From positions 62,001 through 126,000 of the forward strand of contig JAKOZG010000001.1 in the NCBI GenBank assembly GCA_029780115.1: 64,000 nt of DNA, in the 5' to 3' direction. This stretch comes from Thermotogota bacterium. GTDB lineage: Bacteria > Thermotogota > Thermotogae > Petrotogales > Petrotogaceae. Positions 44,068 through 53,247 of this stretch are shown one piece after another (position 1 is the stretch's first letter; each line of letters opens with the position of its first letter). The notes under the pieces are model-generated. The model was given only the letters and a program-made list of their open reading frames with translations. It had not been told where the DNA came from and made no database searches. The translations under genes and the position numbers were made by a program.

Positions 44068-45594
44068 TTAATGTTTAAAATGCCTCATTTCAGTAAATAC
44101 CATGGCAATACCATATTTATTGCACGCCTCAATAGATTCATTATCTCTAATGGAACCTCCAGGCTGAATAATTGCTTTTATCCCAAATTCCGCCGCTTTT
44201 TCTACAACGTCGCTAAAAGGAAAGAATGCGTCAGATGCCAGCACATCCGCTCCTTTGTCTTTGCTCCTTTCTAGTGCATCTATAGCAGCCCAAATTCTGT
44301 TAGTTTGACCACCACCAATACCTGTGGTAGCTTTATTTTTTGAAACAACTATTGCGTTGGACTTAACGTATTTTACTGCTTTCCAAGCAAATATGAGTTC
44401 GTCTTTTAAATTATCTGGAACTTGAGTTTCTGTGACAACTCTAAAATCATTGATAAAACCTTTATCAACTTCTTGAACTAGCATTCCACCGTCTATAGAG
44501 ATATATTCAAATTTATCCATTGGTTTAGTTTTCATCTTTAAAACTCTCAGATTTTTCTTCTTTTGTAAGATTTTTAGAGCTTCTTCATCAAAATCTGGAG
44601 CCATTACTATCTCTAGAAAAATATTTTTTAATTCGTTTGCAGTCTCAACATCCACCTTTCTATTAAAAGAGACTATGCCCCCAAATATCGAGACAGGATC
44701 ACATTCATAAGCCTTCTTGAAAGCTTCTACAACACTATTTCCAAGGGCAATTCCACATGGAGTGTTATGTTTTACAGCACAGCAAGCTATTTCTTCATAT
44801 TCATTTACAGCCCTCCAAGCTGCTTGGGCATCTCTTAGATTATTATACGACAATTCTTTACCGCTTAATTGTTCGAAAGTTGTCATACTTCCTTTTCTAA
44901 CGGGATTCTGATAAAAAGAGGCTTTTTGGTGAGGGTTTTCACCATATCTCATTTCTTGGAATTGTTCTAATGGAAGAGCAATATATTTCTCAAATGTTCC
45001 TTTTGCAGAAGGAACAAGATCTTCTAGATAATTATAAATACAAGAATCATAAAATGCTGTCAGTTGAAAGGCCTTTAACGCAAGATATAAACGAAAGTCT
45101 TCGGTTATCTCCTCTTCGTTTTTTAATTTATCGATTAAAACATCGGCATCACAATCATCAACAACAACCAAAACATGTTTGTAATTTTTTGCTGCAGATC
45201 TAATCATAGTTGGCCCGCCAATATCAATATACTCCACTATCTCATCTAGAGACACGTTTGGTTTTTCTATTACTTCAAGAAATGGATACAGATTGACATA
45301 AACCAAATCTAGGGGTTCTATTTGTAGTTTCTCTAATGTATTCATGTCTTCAAGGTTATCTCTTCTTGCAAGAATTGCTCCATGGATTAAAGGATTTAAA
45401 GTTTTCACTCTACCTCCCAATATCTCAGGAAAATTTGTTAATTCTTCTACAGATGTAACATTGATTCCATTTTCTACTAATTTTTTAGCAGTTCCTCCGG
45501 TCGAAATAATTTCAATGCCTAGATCTTGTAATGATTTGGCAAAGTTCACAATTTTATCTTTTTTGTAGGTACTAATTAAAGCTCTTTTTATCAA
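44068..45594 (-). CDS. purH: Bifunctional AICAR transformylase/IMP cyclohydrolase
   Basis: Last two steps to IMP, using 10-formyl-THF. The 508-residue protein has the cyclohydrolase domain first (STGGTAKKLVENG, GGRVKTLNPLIHGAIL) and then the transformylase domain (RYGENPHQKA, AVKHNTPCGIALG with the catalytic Lys-His pair, DAFFPFSDVVEKAAEFG, GGSIRDNE, ending RHFKH). TTG start behind GGAG. The formyl donor can come from the fhs and folD products encoded at 28-31 kb. Confidence 0.96.
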   Translation of the reverse strand: MIKRALISTYKKDKIVNFAKSLQDLGIEIISTGGTAKKLVENGINVTSVEELTNFPEILGGRVKTLNPLIHGAILARRDNLEDMNTLEKLQIEPLDLVYVNLYPFLEVIEKPNVSLDEIVEYIDIGGPTMIRSAAKNYKHVLVVVDDCDADVLIDKLKNEEEITEDFRLYLALKAFQLTAFYDSCIYNYLEDLVPSAKGTFEKYIALPLEQFQEMRYGENPHQKASFYQNPVRKGSMTTFEQLSGKELSYNNLRDAQAAWRAVNEYEEIACCAVKHNTPCGIALGNSVVEAFKKAYECDPVSIFGGIVSFNRKVDVETANELKNIFLEIVMAPDFDEEALKILQKKKNLRVLKMKTKPMDKFEYISIDGGMLVQEVDKGFINDFRVVTETQVPDNLKDELIFAWKAVKYVKSNAIVVSKNKATTGIGGGQTNRIWAAIDALERSKDKGADVLASDAFFPFSDVVEKAAEFGIKAIIQPGGSIRDNESIEACNKYGIAMVFTEMRHFKH

Positions 45595-45653
45595 TTAACT
45601 TACACTCCTTTCTATTTTTGTGAGTTAAAAATGTAATTAAAAGATAAAAATTA

Positions 45654-46220
45654 TTACTTTTCAGACAATATTTTTTCAATTACTTTTGGATAGTATTTAT
45701 GTTCTATTTTATGTATCTTTTTTTCCAAGGTTTCGAGTGTATCTTTTTTTCTAATTCTCACTTTTTTTTGAAAAATTATTTGTCCAGTGTCTACTCCTTC
45801 ATCAACATAATGAATAGTTATACCTGTATATCTTTCCTTGTTTTCGTAAGCTTTAGCAATCGCATTAAGTCCTTTATAATTTGGAAGTAAAGAAGGGTGA
45901 ATATTAACTATTTTGCCTTTATAATGATTCACTATATAATTTGGTAAAATTCTCATATAACCAGCTAGAACCATTAAATCGAAATCTATAGACTTTAGAT
46001 GATCAAAAAGAGCCAGATTATATTCGCTTTTATTTTTAAAATGTTTATAATCAATAATTTTATAATCGATATTTAACCTTTTTGCTCTTTGGATTACAAA
46101 GGCGTCTTTATTGTCAGTGATAAGTTGTTTTACCCGTATTGATTTAGATTTTGAAAAATATTTACATATAGATTCAAAATTAGAACCATTCCCGGAAGCA
46201 AGTATAATAATCTCTTTCAT
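45654..46220 (-). CDS. purN: Phosphoribosylglycinamide formyltransferase
   Basis: Transfers formyl from 10-formyl-THF to GAR, step 3 of purine synthesis. The 188-residue protein has ILASGNGSNFE at the N terminus, VLAGYMRIL near 85, NIHPSLLPNYKGLNA near 105 with the catalytic Asn and His, and GVDTGQII near 140 with the catalytic Asp. It lies between purM and purH in the operon. Confidence 0.95.
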   Translation of the reverse strand: MKEIIILASGNGSNFESICKYFSKSKSIRVKQLITDNKDAFVIQRAKRLNIDYKIIDYKHFKNKSEYNLALFDHLKSIDFDLMVLAGYMRILPNYIVNHYKGKIVNIHPSLLPNYKGLNAIAKAYENKERYTGITIHYVDEGVDTGQIIFQKKVRIRKKDTLETLEKKIHKIEHKYYPKVIEKILSEK

Positions 46221-46272
46221 ATAGACATAAACACCTCAGCCATTTTCTGTTTTTTGTTACCTAGATTGAGAA

Positions 46273-47250
46273 TTAAATACTTATAATTATTTTTTTGTTA
46301 TCGTTTTCTCTTTTTGTTTCCATGATATCTCCAATAATTAAAACTTCTTCAGAAAACTCGTTTTCTAATATTTCTGAAACTGTTTTGAGATTTTCTTTTG
46401 AAACTATGTATACCATTCCAACACCCATATTAAAGACATTAAACATCTCTTTAATATCTACACCAGCGTTTAAAATATCCTCGAAAACTTTTGGTGGATC
46501 CCAATTGAATTCTACATGTGCACACAAACCATTAGGAATTATTCTAGGAAGATTATCCGTGAGACCCCCACCAGTAATATGAGCAGCACCTTTTAAAAGA
46601 TCTAAAATCCTTAAGGTTTGGTTAACGTATAATTTAGTGGGATACAATAACTCATTAGTTAGCTTAATCTTTTTTTCATTTAACAATTTCCTAACTAAGG
46701 AAAAACCGTTAGAATGAACACCTGAAGAAGTTAAAGCAATGATTTTATCTCCTACTGTTATTTTTGAATAGTCGAATATTTTGCTTTTTTCAGCTATTCC
46801 AACGGCAAAACCTGCGACATCTTCGCTGTTTGAATTGAAAACTCCAGGTAATTCGGCGGTTTCTCCTCCTAATAACTTACAATCAAATTTTTGAAGAGTA
46901 TCATTTAAATATTTAATAAAACTCACAAAATCATCTTTGTTTAAAGAAGATGTTGCATAATAATCTAAGAAAAACAGAGGTTTTGCTGCCATACATACTA
47001 AATCATTAAGATTCATAGCAACAAGATCTATAGCAGCAGTTTGCCACATTTTATATTCCCGCAAAAGCTGTAACTTTGTGCCAACTCCATCTGTTGTTGC
47101 TACTAATACTGGTTCCTCATAATCTTGCAAAATTCCGTTTATTGGGAATATGCCCGCATAAACTCCTATATTTTCACCTATAAGATTTTTGATCATTGCA
47201 ATACTTTCATTTGCCTTGTTTATATCTACTCCCGAATCTTTGTATAACAT
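46273..47250 (-). CDS. purM: Phosphoribosylformylglycinamidine cyclo-ligase
   Basis: ATP-dependent ring closure to AIR, step 5. The 325-residue protein has YKDSGVDINKANE at the N terminus, VATTDGVGTKL near 60, AMNLNDLVCMAAKPLFFLDY near 90 and GGETAELPGVF near 130. The start is ATG 47250 six bases after GGAGG; an upstream ATG at 47286 has no ribosome site. The gap to purF holds an inverted repeat that includes the purF stop. Confidence 0.95.
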   Translation of the reverse strand: MLYKDSGVDINKANESIAMIKNLIGENIGVYAGIFPINGILQDYEEPVLVATTDGVGTKLQLLREYKMWQTAAIDLVAMNLNDLVCMAAKPLFFLDYYATSSLNKDDFVSFIKYLNDTLQKFDCKLLGGETAELPGVFNSNSEDVAGFAVGIAEKSKIFDYSKITVGDKIIALTSSGVHSNGFSLVRKLLNEKKIKLTNELLYPTKLYVNQTLRILDLLKGAAHITGGGLTDNLPRIIPNGLCAHVEFNWDPPKVFEDILNAGVDIKEMFNVFNMGVGMVYIVSKENLKTVSEILENEFSEEVLIIGDIMETKRENDNKKIIISI

Positions 47251-47360
47251 TTTATTCCTCCATTTAAAAAGTTTATAAAAATGCACCCCCTTGTTCCCGT
47301 TTCTATTTGTCGTAAAAGTCTTGTTTTAGAATTCATTAGATTTTTGGAGTGTCTAAAAAT

Positions 47361-48722
47361 CTATGTCTGAAAACAGTGAAAACAATAGTTAGCAACCTTT
47401 ACATCTAGATAGTTTGAAAGATATTGTAAAGATAAAAATTCGAGTGAATCAGCATTTACTATTCTTTTAATATCTTCTTTGCTTTTGTTTGCTCCTATAA
47501 TATCTTTTTTATCCGGAATATCTATACCCCAATAACATGTGTTCACTACCATAGGAGAAGCTATTCTGATATGAACCTTTTTAGCCCCGTTTTCTTTCAA
47601 CATCTTTACTATATGTTTCATAGTTGTACCTCTTACCATTGAATCATCTATTAAAACTATGTCTTTATTTTCAATAACTTCCTTTACTGGCGAAAGCTTT
47701 CTTCTTACACTTAACTTTCTTTCCTGTATATCAGGGTCTATGAAAGTTCTTCCTATATATTTGTTTCTCATCAAACCTAACTCTAAAGGGATACCGGAAG
47801 CTTTCGAATATCCAAGAGCTGCTGAAAAACCGCTGTCCATAACGGGAACAATTATATCTGCTTCAACAGGATGCTCTTTAGCTGTTAACTCCCCTAGCTT
47901 TTCTCTCATTAGATGGACATTATCACCATAAATATTGGAATCAGGTCTGGCAAAATAAATATGCTCAAAAAAACAATATCGATATTTGTTGTTTTTATTT
48001 ATTTTATAACTTTTTAGACCTTCTGAATTTATTTCTATCATTTCTCCAGGTTCTACTTCTCTTATTTTTGAATTATTTAATTTAAAGAATTTAAATGCAC
48101 TATCTTCTGAAGCTAAATACACTGCATCATCTGTTTCACAGATTGCCAGCGGTCTATATCCATACCTATCTCTTAAAGCAATTATTTTATTTTTAAATAA
48201 CAAAAGTAAGGAATATGATGGAGAAATATGTTTGTCTATTAATTTTGCAATATTTTCAGGATTCCAAGTTGAGGGCGCACCTTTTAAGTTTGTTACTAAT
48301 AAATGAGGTATTAATTCTGTGTCTGAAGTAGTAAAAAAAATGGTTCCCTTTTCTTCAAATAGATCCCTCAAAAAAGCACTGTTTTCTATTTGACCGTTAT
48401 GAGCGACACTAAAAAATTCTCCTTTGTATTTAACCGTTAATGGTTCAGCATTTGCATAGTTTGAAAAACCATTTGTAGAGTATTTTACATGTCCAATACC
48501 AAAAGATCCTTTAATTCTTTTGATAACCTCTTTTGGAAATACATCGTTCACTACCCCCATTCCCTTATATGTTTGTATGTTTTCTCCATTAGAAACGGCT
48601 ATACCTGCCGACTCTTGCCCCCTATGTTGTAACGCAATTAAACCTTCAATAATTTGTGCACTCACGTTAAATGAAGAGTCTTTATGATAGACAGCAAATA
48701 ATCCACAGTTCTCATTTAACAT
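47361..48722 (-). CDS. purF: Amidophosphoribosyltransferase, iron-sulfur Bacillus type
   Basis: Committing step of purine synthesis: PRPP plus glutamine gives phosphoribosylamine. The sequence begins MLNENCGLFAVY; the five-residue propeptide would be removed to expose the Cys nucleophile. Four cysteines at the positions of the [4Fe-4S] ligands of the B. subtilis enzyme are visible (YCFFEHIYFARPDS, TCYWGID and CFHC at the C terminus). The PRPP site is VLIDDSMVRGTT. It overlaps purL by seven bases. Bacillus-type enzymes are inhibited by purine nucleotides and are oxygen-sensitive. Confidence 0.96.
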   Translation of the reverse strand: MLNENCGLFAVYHKDSSFNVSAQIIEGLIALQHRGQESAGIAVSNGENIQTYKGMGVVNDVFPKEVIKRIKGSFGIGHVKYSTNGFSNYANAEPLTVKYKGEFFSVAHNGQIENSAFLRDLFEEKGTIFFTTSDTELIPHLLVTNLKGAPSTWNPENIAKLIDKHISPSYSLLLLFKNKIIALRDRYGYRPLAICETDDAVYLASEDSAFKFFKLNNSKIREVEPGEMIEINSEGLKSYKINKNNKYRYCFFEHIYFARPDSNIYGDNVHLMREKLGELTAKEHPVEADIIVPVMDSGFSAALGYSKASGIPLELGLMRNKYIGRTFIDPDIQERKLSVRRKLSPVKEVIENKDIVLIDDSMVRGTTMKHIVKMLKENGAKKVHIRIASPMVVNTCYWGIDIPDKKDIIGANKSKEDIKRIVNADSLEFLSLQYLSNYLDVKVANYCFHCFQT

Positions 48723-50911
48723 AAATGGTCCTCCAAAATCTTTGGGATACAGTTAAAATAAATGTTACTCAGAACATTAAAATCAAAATTTTCAATTCCA
48801 ATATTTATTCCTTTTTCTTTCCTTACTACTTTTCCAAGTTTCCTAAATTCTATGTTTTTTGATTTCGCAAGTTCTTCCAACTTTGAGCTATCTGTAGGTG
48901 AAACCGAAACAATAAACATACCTTGATTTTCACCAAATAACTCTTCAACATTGGATCCAATGTATCCCTCAAAACCAAAGTCACTACAAATACAGGATTC
49001 TACTACAGCAAACAGTATACCACCCTTTGAAACATCATGTACACTTTTTACCACCCTGTTATCAATCAGTTCAAGAATAAATTTATTAAGCTGTATTTCT
49101 CGCAAAGGATTTACAGTATCCATTTCACCACCGATAAAATCTTTTATAATATATAGAAAAAGACTTCCGCCTATTTTTTCCACATTTATTTGTTGTTTCC
49201 CAATTAGATAAATTTCGTCGTCAACACTTTTGAATTTCATATTGAGCAATTTATCAACATCTTCAATTTCTCCAACCATGCCGATTACAGGTGTTGGATA
49301 TATAGATACGTCATTATAAGAATTGTAAAAACTGACGTTTCCACTTACTACAGGGGTACATAATTCTACACTTGCGCTTATCAATCCTTCAATAGTCCGC
49401 TCGAATTGCCAAGAAACTTCGTTATTTTCAGGATTTCCAAAGTTCAAATTGTCTGTTATTGCTAAGGGCTTAGCCCCGATAGAAATCAAATTTCTTGCTG
49501 CTTCATAAACAACATTTTTTGTTCCTTCATAAGGATCTAAATACGTATAAAGCTCGTTACTATCAATTGTAACGGCTATAGCTTTTTGAGTTCCTTTTAA
49601 CCACATTGCTGAGGAATCTGCGTCTCCAGGAACAATTAAAGTGTTTGTTCCAACTTGGTAATCATATTGTTCATAAACCCACCTTTTACTTCCTAAGGTA
49701 GGATGACCCAATAACTTTTTCAAAACAGAATCGATACTGCCTTCTACCTCGGGAATTTTTCGCCCTCGATTTATATAATACGATGAAGGAACAGTGTTGT
49801 TTCGATAGTATTCGGGGGCGTTAACCAGAATTTCAATGGGTAGATCTGCAAGAACCTTCCCCTCTTCTTTTTCCAGAACTCTATATGATGGTGTTTTAAT
49901 TGTTTTTCCAATTACTGAAAATTCTATCGTGTATTTATCACAGATCTTCTTAATTTGCTCCTCGCTACCTTTCTCGATTAAAAAAAGCATCCTTTCCTGA
50001 GATTCAGAAAGCATGATTTCCCACGGTTTTATATCTTCTTGTCTTATTGGGATTTTATCTAAATATAATTCACACCCTAAATTGCCTTTGTAAGCCATTT
50101 CAGATGTAGAACTCAAAATACCTGCAGCTCCCATATCTTGACAGGCTTTTACCGCCTTGATTTGCATTATTTCCAAAGAAGCTTCAATTAGATTTTTCTC
50201 TGCAAAGGGATCACCCACTTGAATAGAAGGCCTTTCAATTGATTCTTCTTTACCAAATTCTTTAGAAGCAAAAGATGCCCCATGAACGCCATCTGGACCT
50301 GTTTTAGAACCAACGTACACCATAAGTTTATCCGGACCATCTGCACGAGAAGACATTAATTTATTTTTATCGGCAACCCCTATACACATTACATTAGTTA
50401 AAGGATTATTATTATAAGTGTCATGAAAAGAGATTTCTCCTGCAATAGTTGGAATACCTATTGTATTACCATAACCACTAATCCCTGAAACGACACCTTT
50501 AAAAATTTTATTAACTTTTGGCTTAGTAAGTTCTCCAAATTTTAAAGAATTTAATAGTGCTAAAGGTCTTGCTCCCATAGCCAAAATATCCCTTACAATA
50601 CCCCCAATTCCAGTAGCTGCACCTTGGTAAGGTTCGACTGCACTTGGATGATTATGGCTTTCCACTTTGAAAACAACTACTTTATCTCCTATTTCTACGT
50701 AACCAGCATTTTCACTTTCAAAACTAGTATTTAACTTCTTTAAATAATATTTTGAATGTTTATATCCACAATGTTCAGACCATTGTGCAGAAAAAAGATA
50801 AATTTCAAATTCATTTGGTTCTCTTCCTAACCTTTCTACAATCAGATTGTATTCTAAATTTGAGAGTCCTAAATTTAAGGCTAACTGTAGAATATTCATC
50901 GAATTATTCAC
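48716..50911 (-). CDS. purL: Phosphoribosylformylglycinamidine synthase, large subunit (small-type PurL)
   Basis: ATP-dependent amidation of FGAR, step 4, in complex with PurQ and PurS. The 731-residue length is the small PurL type lacking a fused glutaminase. Landmarks are WSEHCGYKHSKY, KVESHNHPSAVEPYQGAATG, a SGRADGPDKL-like SSRADGPDKLM and CQDMGAAGILSSTSEM. The start is GTG 50911, behind AGGAGGT; it overlaps the end of purQ by eight bases, so the subunits are translationally coupled. Since PurQ lacks its cysteine (see 50904-51569), PurL may depend on free ammonia here. Confidence 0.95.
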   Translation of the reverse strand: MNNSMNILQLALNLGLSNLEYNLIVERLGREPNEFEIYLFSAQWSEHCGYKHSKYYLKKLNTSFESENAGYVEIGDKVVVFKVESHNHPSAVEPYQGAATGIGGIVRDILAMGARPLALLNSLKFGELTKPKVNKIFKGVVSGISGYGNTIGIPTIAGEISFHDTYNNNPLTNVMCIGVADKNKLMSSRADGPDKLMVYVGSKTGPDGVHGASFASKEFGKEESIERPSIQVGDPFAEKNLIEASLEIMQIKAVKACQDMGAAGILSSTSEMAYKGNLGCELYLDKIPIRQEDIKPWEIMLSESQERMLFLIEKGSEEQIKKICDKYTIEFSVIGKTIKTPSYRVLEKEEGKVLADLPIEILVNAPEYYRNNTVPSSYYINRGRKIPEVEGSIDSVLKKLLGHPTLGSKRWVYEQYDYQVGTNTLIVPGDADSSAMWLKGTQKAIAVTIDSNELYTYLDPYEGTKNVVYEAARNLISIGAKPLAITDNLNFGNPENNEVSWQFERTIEGLISASVELCTPVVSGNVSFYNSYNDVSIYPTPVIGMVGEIEDVDKLLNMKFKSVDDEIYLIGKQQINVEKIGGSLFLYIIKDFIGGEMDTVNPLREIQLNKFILELIDNRVVKSVHDVSKGGILFAVVESCICSDFGFEGYIGSNVEELFGENQGMFIVSVSPTDSSKLEELAKSKNIEFRKLGKVVRKEKGINIGIENFDFNVLSNIYFNCIPKILEDHLC

Positions 50912-51569
50912 GAGATAAAAACCTCCTAATTGATTCAAAAATTGGATTATTTTCACCGTAACCAAATAGAGGATGAGCTGCTCTTTCTATATGGAGCATA
51001 GTTCCAAAAACATTCATATCTTTATTAACAATACCTGCTATGTTTTCATATGATCCATTAGGATTTTGAACATATTTTAAAACAATTTGATTCTCATTGA
51101 TATCTTTTTCATTAACTTCATAACGTCCATATCTGCAAGCAATAGGGAACTTGAAGATTTTCTCATCTGAAATTATTGAATTAGTAAAGGGAGTTTCAAA
51201 ATTGGTTATCTCAACTAAAACATATTTACATATAAAAGAATTAGATTCATTTAAAGCTAGGGCACCTGGTAATATACCAGCTTCGGTTAAAACTTGAAAA
51301 CCATTACCTATACCAATAACTAAACCTCTGTTTTTTGAAACATATTTCTCAACGCTTTTTGTAACTTCAGAATGTTTTGCAAATGCACCCGGCCTTAAAT
51401 AATCTCCAAAAGAGGCTCCTCCAGGCAAGCATATCAAATCATACTCTAAAGATTTATCAAAATCATGCCATATATAATCAACTGAAAAATTGTTCCTTTG
51501 TAAGGCAAAGTAAGCGTCTCTTTCTCCATTTGTGCCAGGAAACACCAATACAGCAGCTTTTATTTCCAC
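50904..51569 (-). CDS. purQ: FGAM synthase glutaminase subunit PurQ lacking the catalytic cysteine
   Basis: A 221-residue class I glutamine amidotransferase expected to feed ammonia to PurL. The fold is intact: VLVFPGTNGERDAYFAL, LPGGASFGDYLRPG, GNGFQVLTEAGILPGAL, and MLHIERAAHPL with the catalytic His and Glu. However, the nucleophile motif GICNGFQ reads GIGNGFQ: residue 88 is glycine (codon GGT, bases 51306-51308) instead of cysteine. One base change from TGT explains it. Glutaminase activity would be lost unless this is a sequence error. The start is GTG 51569 behind GAGGAG. The rest of the operon looks intact. Confidence 0.93.
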   Translation of the reverse strand: MEIKAAVLVFPGTNGERDAYFALQRNNFSVDYIWHDFDKSLEYDLICLPGGASFGDYLRPGAFAKHSEVTKSVEKYVSKNRGLVIGIGNGFQVLTEAGILPGALALNESNSFICKYVLVEITNFETPFTNSIISDEKIFKFPIACRYGRYEVNEKDINENQIVLKYVQNPNGSYENIAGIVNKDMNVFGTMLHIERAAHPLFGYGENNPIFESIRRFLSRE

Positions 51570-51574
51570 TAAAA

Positions 51575-51847
51575 TCACTCCTCTTGTATTTGGAAGATTT
51601 GATAATATTCTAGCACTGGATTGACTAATACATTAGAAGCTATTTCTTCAGCAATTTCATTAGCTCTTTGAAGATTGCTCTCGTTAATAGTTAATCTTAT
51701 ACTTTTATCGAAATTCACTTGTTCAACTGGATAATTTAGCTTTTTAAGTATGTCATATGTAACGTTTCCTTGGGGATCCAGTATTCCTTCTTTTAGTTTT
51801 AGTTTTATTTCAAAAACAAATTTTTTATTGACGGTATCTTTTTTCAT
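51575..51847 (-). CDS. purS: FGAM synthase subunit PurS
   Basis: A 90-residue small subunit that bridges PurL and PurQ and stabilises the ammonia channel. FEIKLKLKEGILDPQGNVTY at the start and LNYPVEQVNFDKSIRLTIN in the middle are typical of the family, with ANEIAEEIASNVLVNPVLEYY at the C terminus (a split of the usual conserved tail). It begins inside the end of purC (ATGA overlap) and ends just before purQ. Confidence 0.94.
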   Translation of the reverse strand: MKKDTVNKKFVFEIKLKLKEGILDPQGNVTYDILKKLNYPVEQVNFDKSIRLTINESNLQRANEIAEEIASNVLVNPVLEYYQIFQIQEE

Positions 51848-52560
51848 ATTTTTAGCCTCCCTAAGATCTCTGTGTATGCTGTAATTAAATCTCCTTTATC
51901 TTCTCTATAAACATCTTTATCAAAAGATTCCATCGTCTTGGCATCCCAAAATCTACAAGTGTCTGGAGAAATTTCATCAATTAATAGTAGTTGATTATTC
52001 TCTTTAGATAAACCAAATTCCAATTTGTAATCGACCAATATAATTCCTACCTTCTCTAAGTAATCAGAAAGAATTTTATTAACCTTTTTAGAAATAGAGA
52101 TTATATCTTCCAGTATTTCCTTAGAAGTTATTTTTAAAAGTAAAATCGCTTCTTTTGTAATCATTGGATCTTTTAACTCATCGTTTTTAAGAGAAAATTC
52201 CACCAATGGAAAATCAAATTTATATCCTTTTGGTACACCGTACCTTTTACAAAAACTACCTGCTGCATAGTTCCTTACTATAACTTCCAAAGGAATCAAA
52301 TTTGTCCATTTTGCAATGAACGCTTTATCATCGTAATCTCTAATGTAGTGGGTATTCATACCTTCTTGGTTTAATAACTCAAAAAAATGTGAAGAAATTT
52401 TTTTATTAATTTTCCCTTTATTGACAATATTATTTTTTTTCACACCATTAAAGGCGGTTACATCATCTTTAAATTCGATTAGAAGTTCGTAGTCATTGTA
52501 TTTATAAACCTTTTTAGCTTTACCTTCATACAATAGTTCAAATTCATACTCATTTTCCAT
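51844..52560 (-). CDS. purC: SAICAR synthetase
   Basis: ATP-dependent coupling of CAIR with aspartate, step 7. The 238-residue protein shows LLYEGKAKKVY at the N terminus, DDVTAFNGVKKN near 33, VRNYAAGSFCKRYG near 98, and LIDEISPDTCRFWD near 190. The ATG shares one base with the purE stop (TAATG). Length and motifs are standard. Confidence 0.96.
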   Translation of the reverse strand: MENEYEFELLYEGKAKKVYKYNDYELLIEFKDDVTAFNGVKKNNIVNKGKINKKISSHFFELLNQEGMNTHYIRDYDDKAFIAKWTNLIPLEVIVRNYAAGSFCKRYGVPKGYKFDFPLVEFSLKNDELKDPMITKEAILLLKITSKEILEDIISISKKVNKILSDYLEKVGIILVDYKLEFGLSKENNQLLLIDEISPDTCRFWDAKTMESFDKDVYREDKGDLITAYTEILGRLKI

Positions 52561-52973
52561 TATTTTTCACCATCCATTTCAATCAGTCTTTTAACAAAAT
52601 AAGCAGCATTCCTTACGCCAGTGTTTCCAATACCCATTGTAGCAACGGGTACTCCACTCGGCATTTGAACCATTGATAACAGAGCATCTACTCCATTTAA
52701 TGGGCCAACGTCTATCGGAACGCCAATGACAGGAAGATCTGTTAACGAAGCAACTATACCTGGTAAGGCAGCAGAAAGTCCTGCAACAGCAATTATTGCA
52801 TAGTATTCATCCTTCTGTAGATTCTCAACAAAATTCATAAGTTCCTTGAGATTTCTATGGGCACTAAGTACAATATACTCATAGTCAATTTTCCACTCCT
52901 CGAAAAGTCCAATAGCTTGTTTTACAAAAACTTCATCGGATTTACTTCCAGAAATTATTAGTACTTTTTTCAT
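52560..52973 (-). CDS. purE: N5-carboxyaminoimidazole ribonucleotide mutase
   Basis: First gene of the purine operon. The 137-residue protein has IISGSKSDEVFV, VLSAHRNLKEL, AVAGLSAALPGIVAS and IGVPIDVGPLNGVDALLSMV. It is shorter than the usual 160 residues, lacking part of the C-terminal helix. No purK is present in the operon; without purK the enzyme might work directly on AIR and CO2 as the class II type does, or purK may lie elsewhere. GAAAGGAG precedes the ATG; the riboswitch terminator ends 40 bases upstream. Confidence 0.94.
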   Translation of the reverse strand: MKKVLIISGSKSDEVFVKQAIGLFEEWKIDYEYIVLSAHRNLKELMNFVENLQKDEYYAIIAVAGLSAALPGIVASLTDLPVIGVPIDVGPLNGVDALLSMVQMPSGVPVATMGIGNTGVRNAAYFVKRLIEMDGEK

Positions 52974-53012
52974 TTAAAATCTCCTTTCAGTTTTTTGCTT
53001 TTTGATAAAAAT

Positions 53013-53066
53013 AAAAAATCCTACCTTTTTATATAATGTAAATAACAGAAGAGAGGTAGGATTTTT
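53013..53066 (-). terminator. Riboswitch-controlled terminator before purE
   Basis: On the - strand AAAAATCCTACC (complement of 53055-53066) pairs with GGTAGGATTTTTT (complement of 53013-53025), followed by a T run. The loop begins CTCTCTTCTGT, which resembles the 5' strand of the aptamer's P1 helix and can pair with the P1 3' strand. That gives the usual choice: ligand-bound aptamer leaves the terminator free; unbound aptamer lets an antiterminator form. Confidence 0.8.
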
Positions 53067-53079
53067 AATCAATTTACCC

Positions 53080-53156
53080 CTCTTACTGTAGCCAAACAGT
53101 TTACGGCTGTTTGGTAGAGACTGCTGAACCCTATTATCAGCATTATACAGAAAGAG
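53080..53156 (-). ncRNA. Purine riboswitch, guanine type
   Basis: Read on the - strand the 77 bases fold as the three-way purine aptamer. P1 is CTCTTTCTGTA (complement of 53146-53156) with TACAGTAAGAG (53080-53090), one mismatch. P2 is TGCTGA/TCAGCA with an L2 loop TAATAGGG, the J2/3 strand is TCTCTACC, and P3 is CAAACAG/CTGTTTG with the canonical L3 loop CCGTAAA. In J3/1 (GGCTACAG) the specificity base is C, which indicates guanine or hypoxanthine rather than adenine. It precedes purE and should switch off the whole purine operon when guanine is plentiful. Confidence 0.9.
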
Positions 53157-53247
53157 GTACAAAAACTTATTTAACTGTGTTATGAAGATATTTTAACAGG
53201 GAAAAAGATAGTTATTGTTAACACATTGAAAATATTAAATTTCATAA

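Noticed and set aside
52974-53162. A 62-codon - strand open frame before purE
   Set aside because: It runs through the purine aptamer and terminator, whose structure fully explains the sequence.
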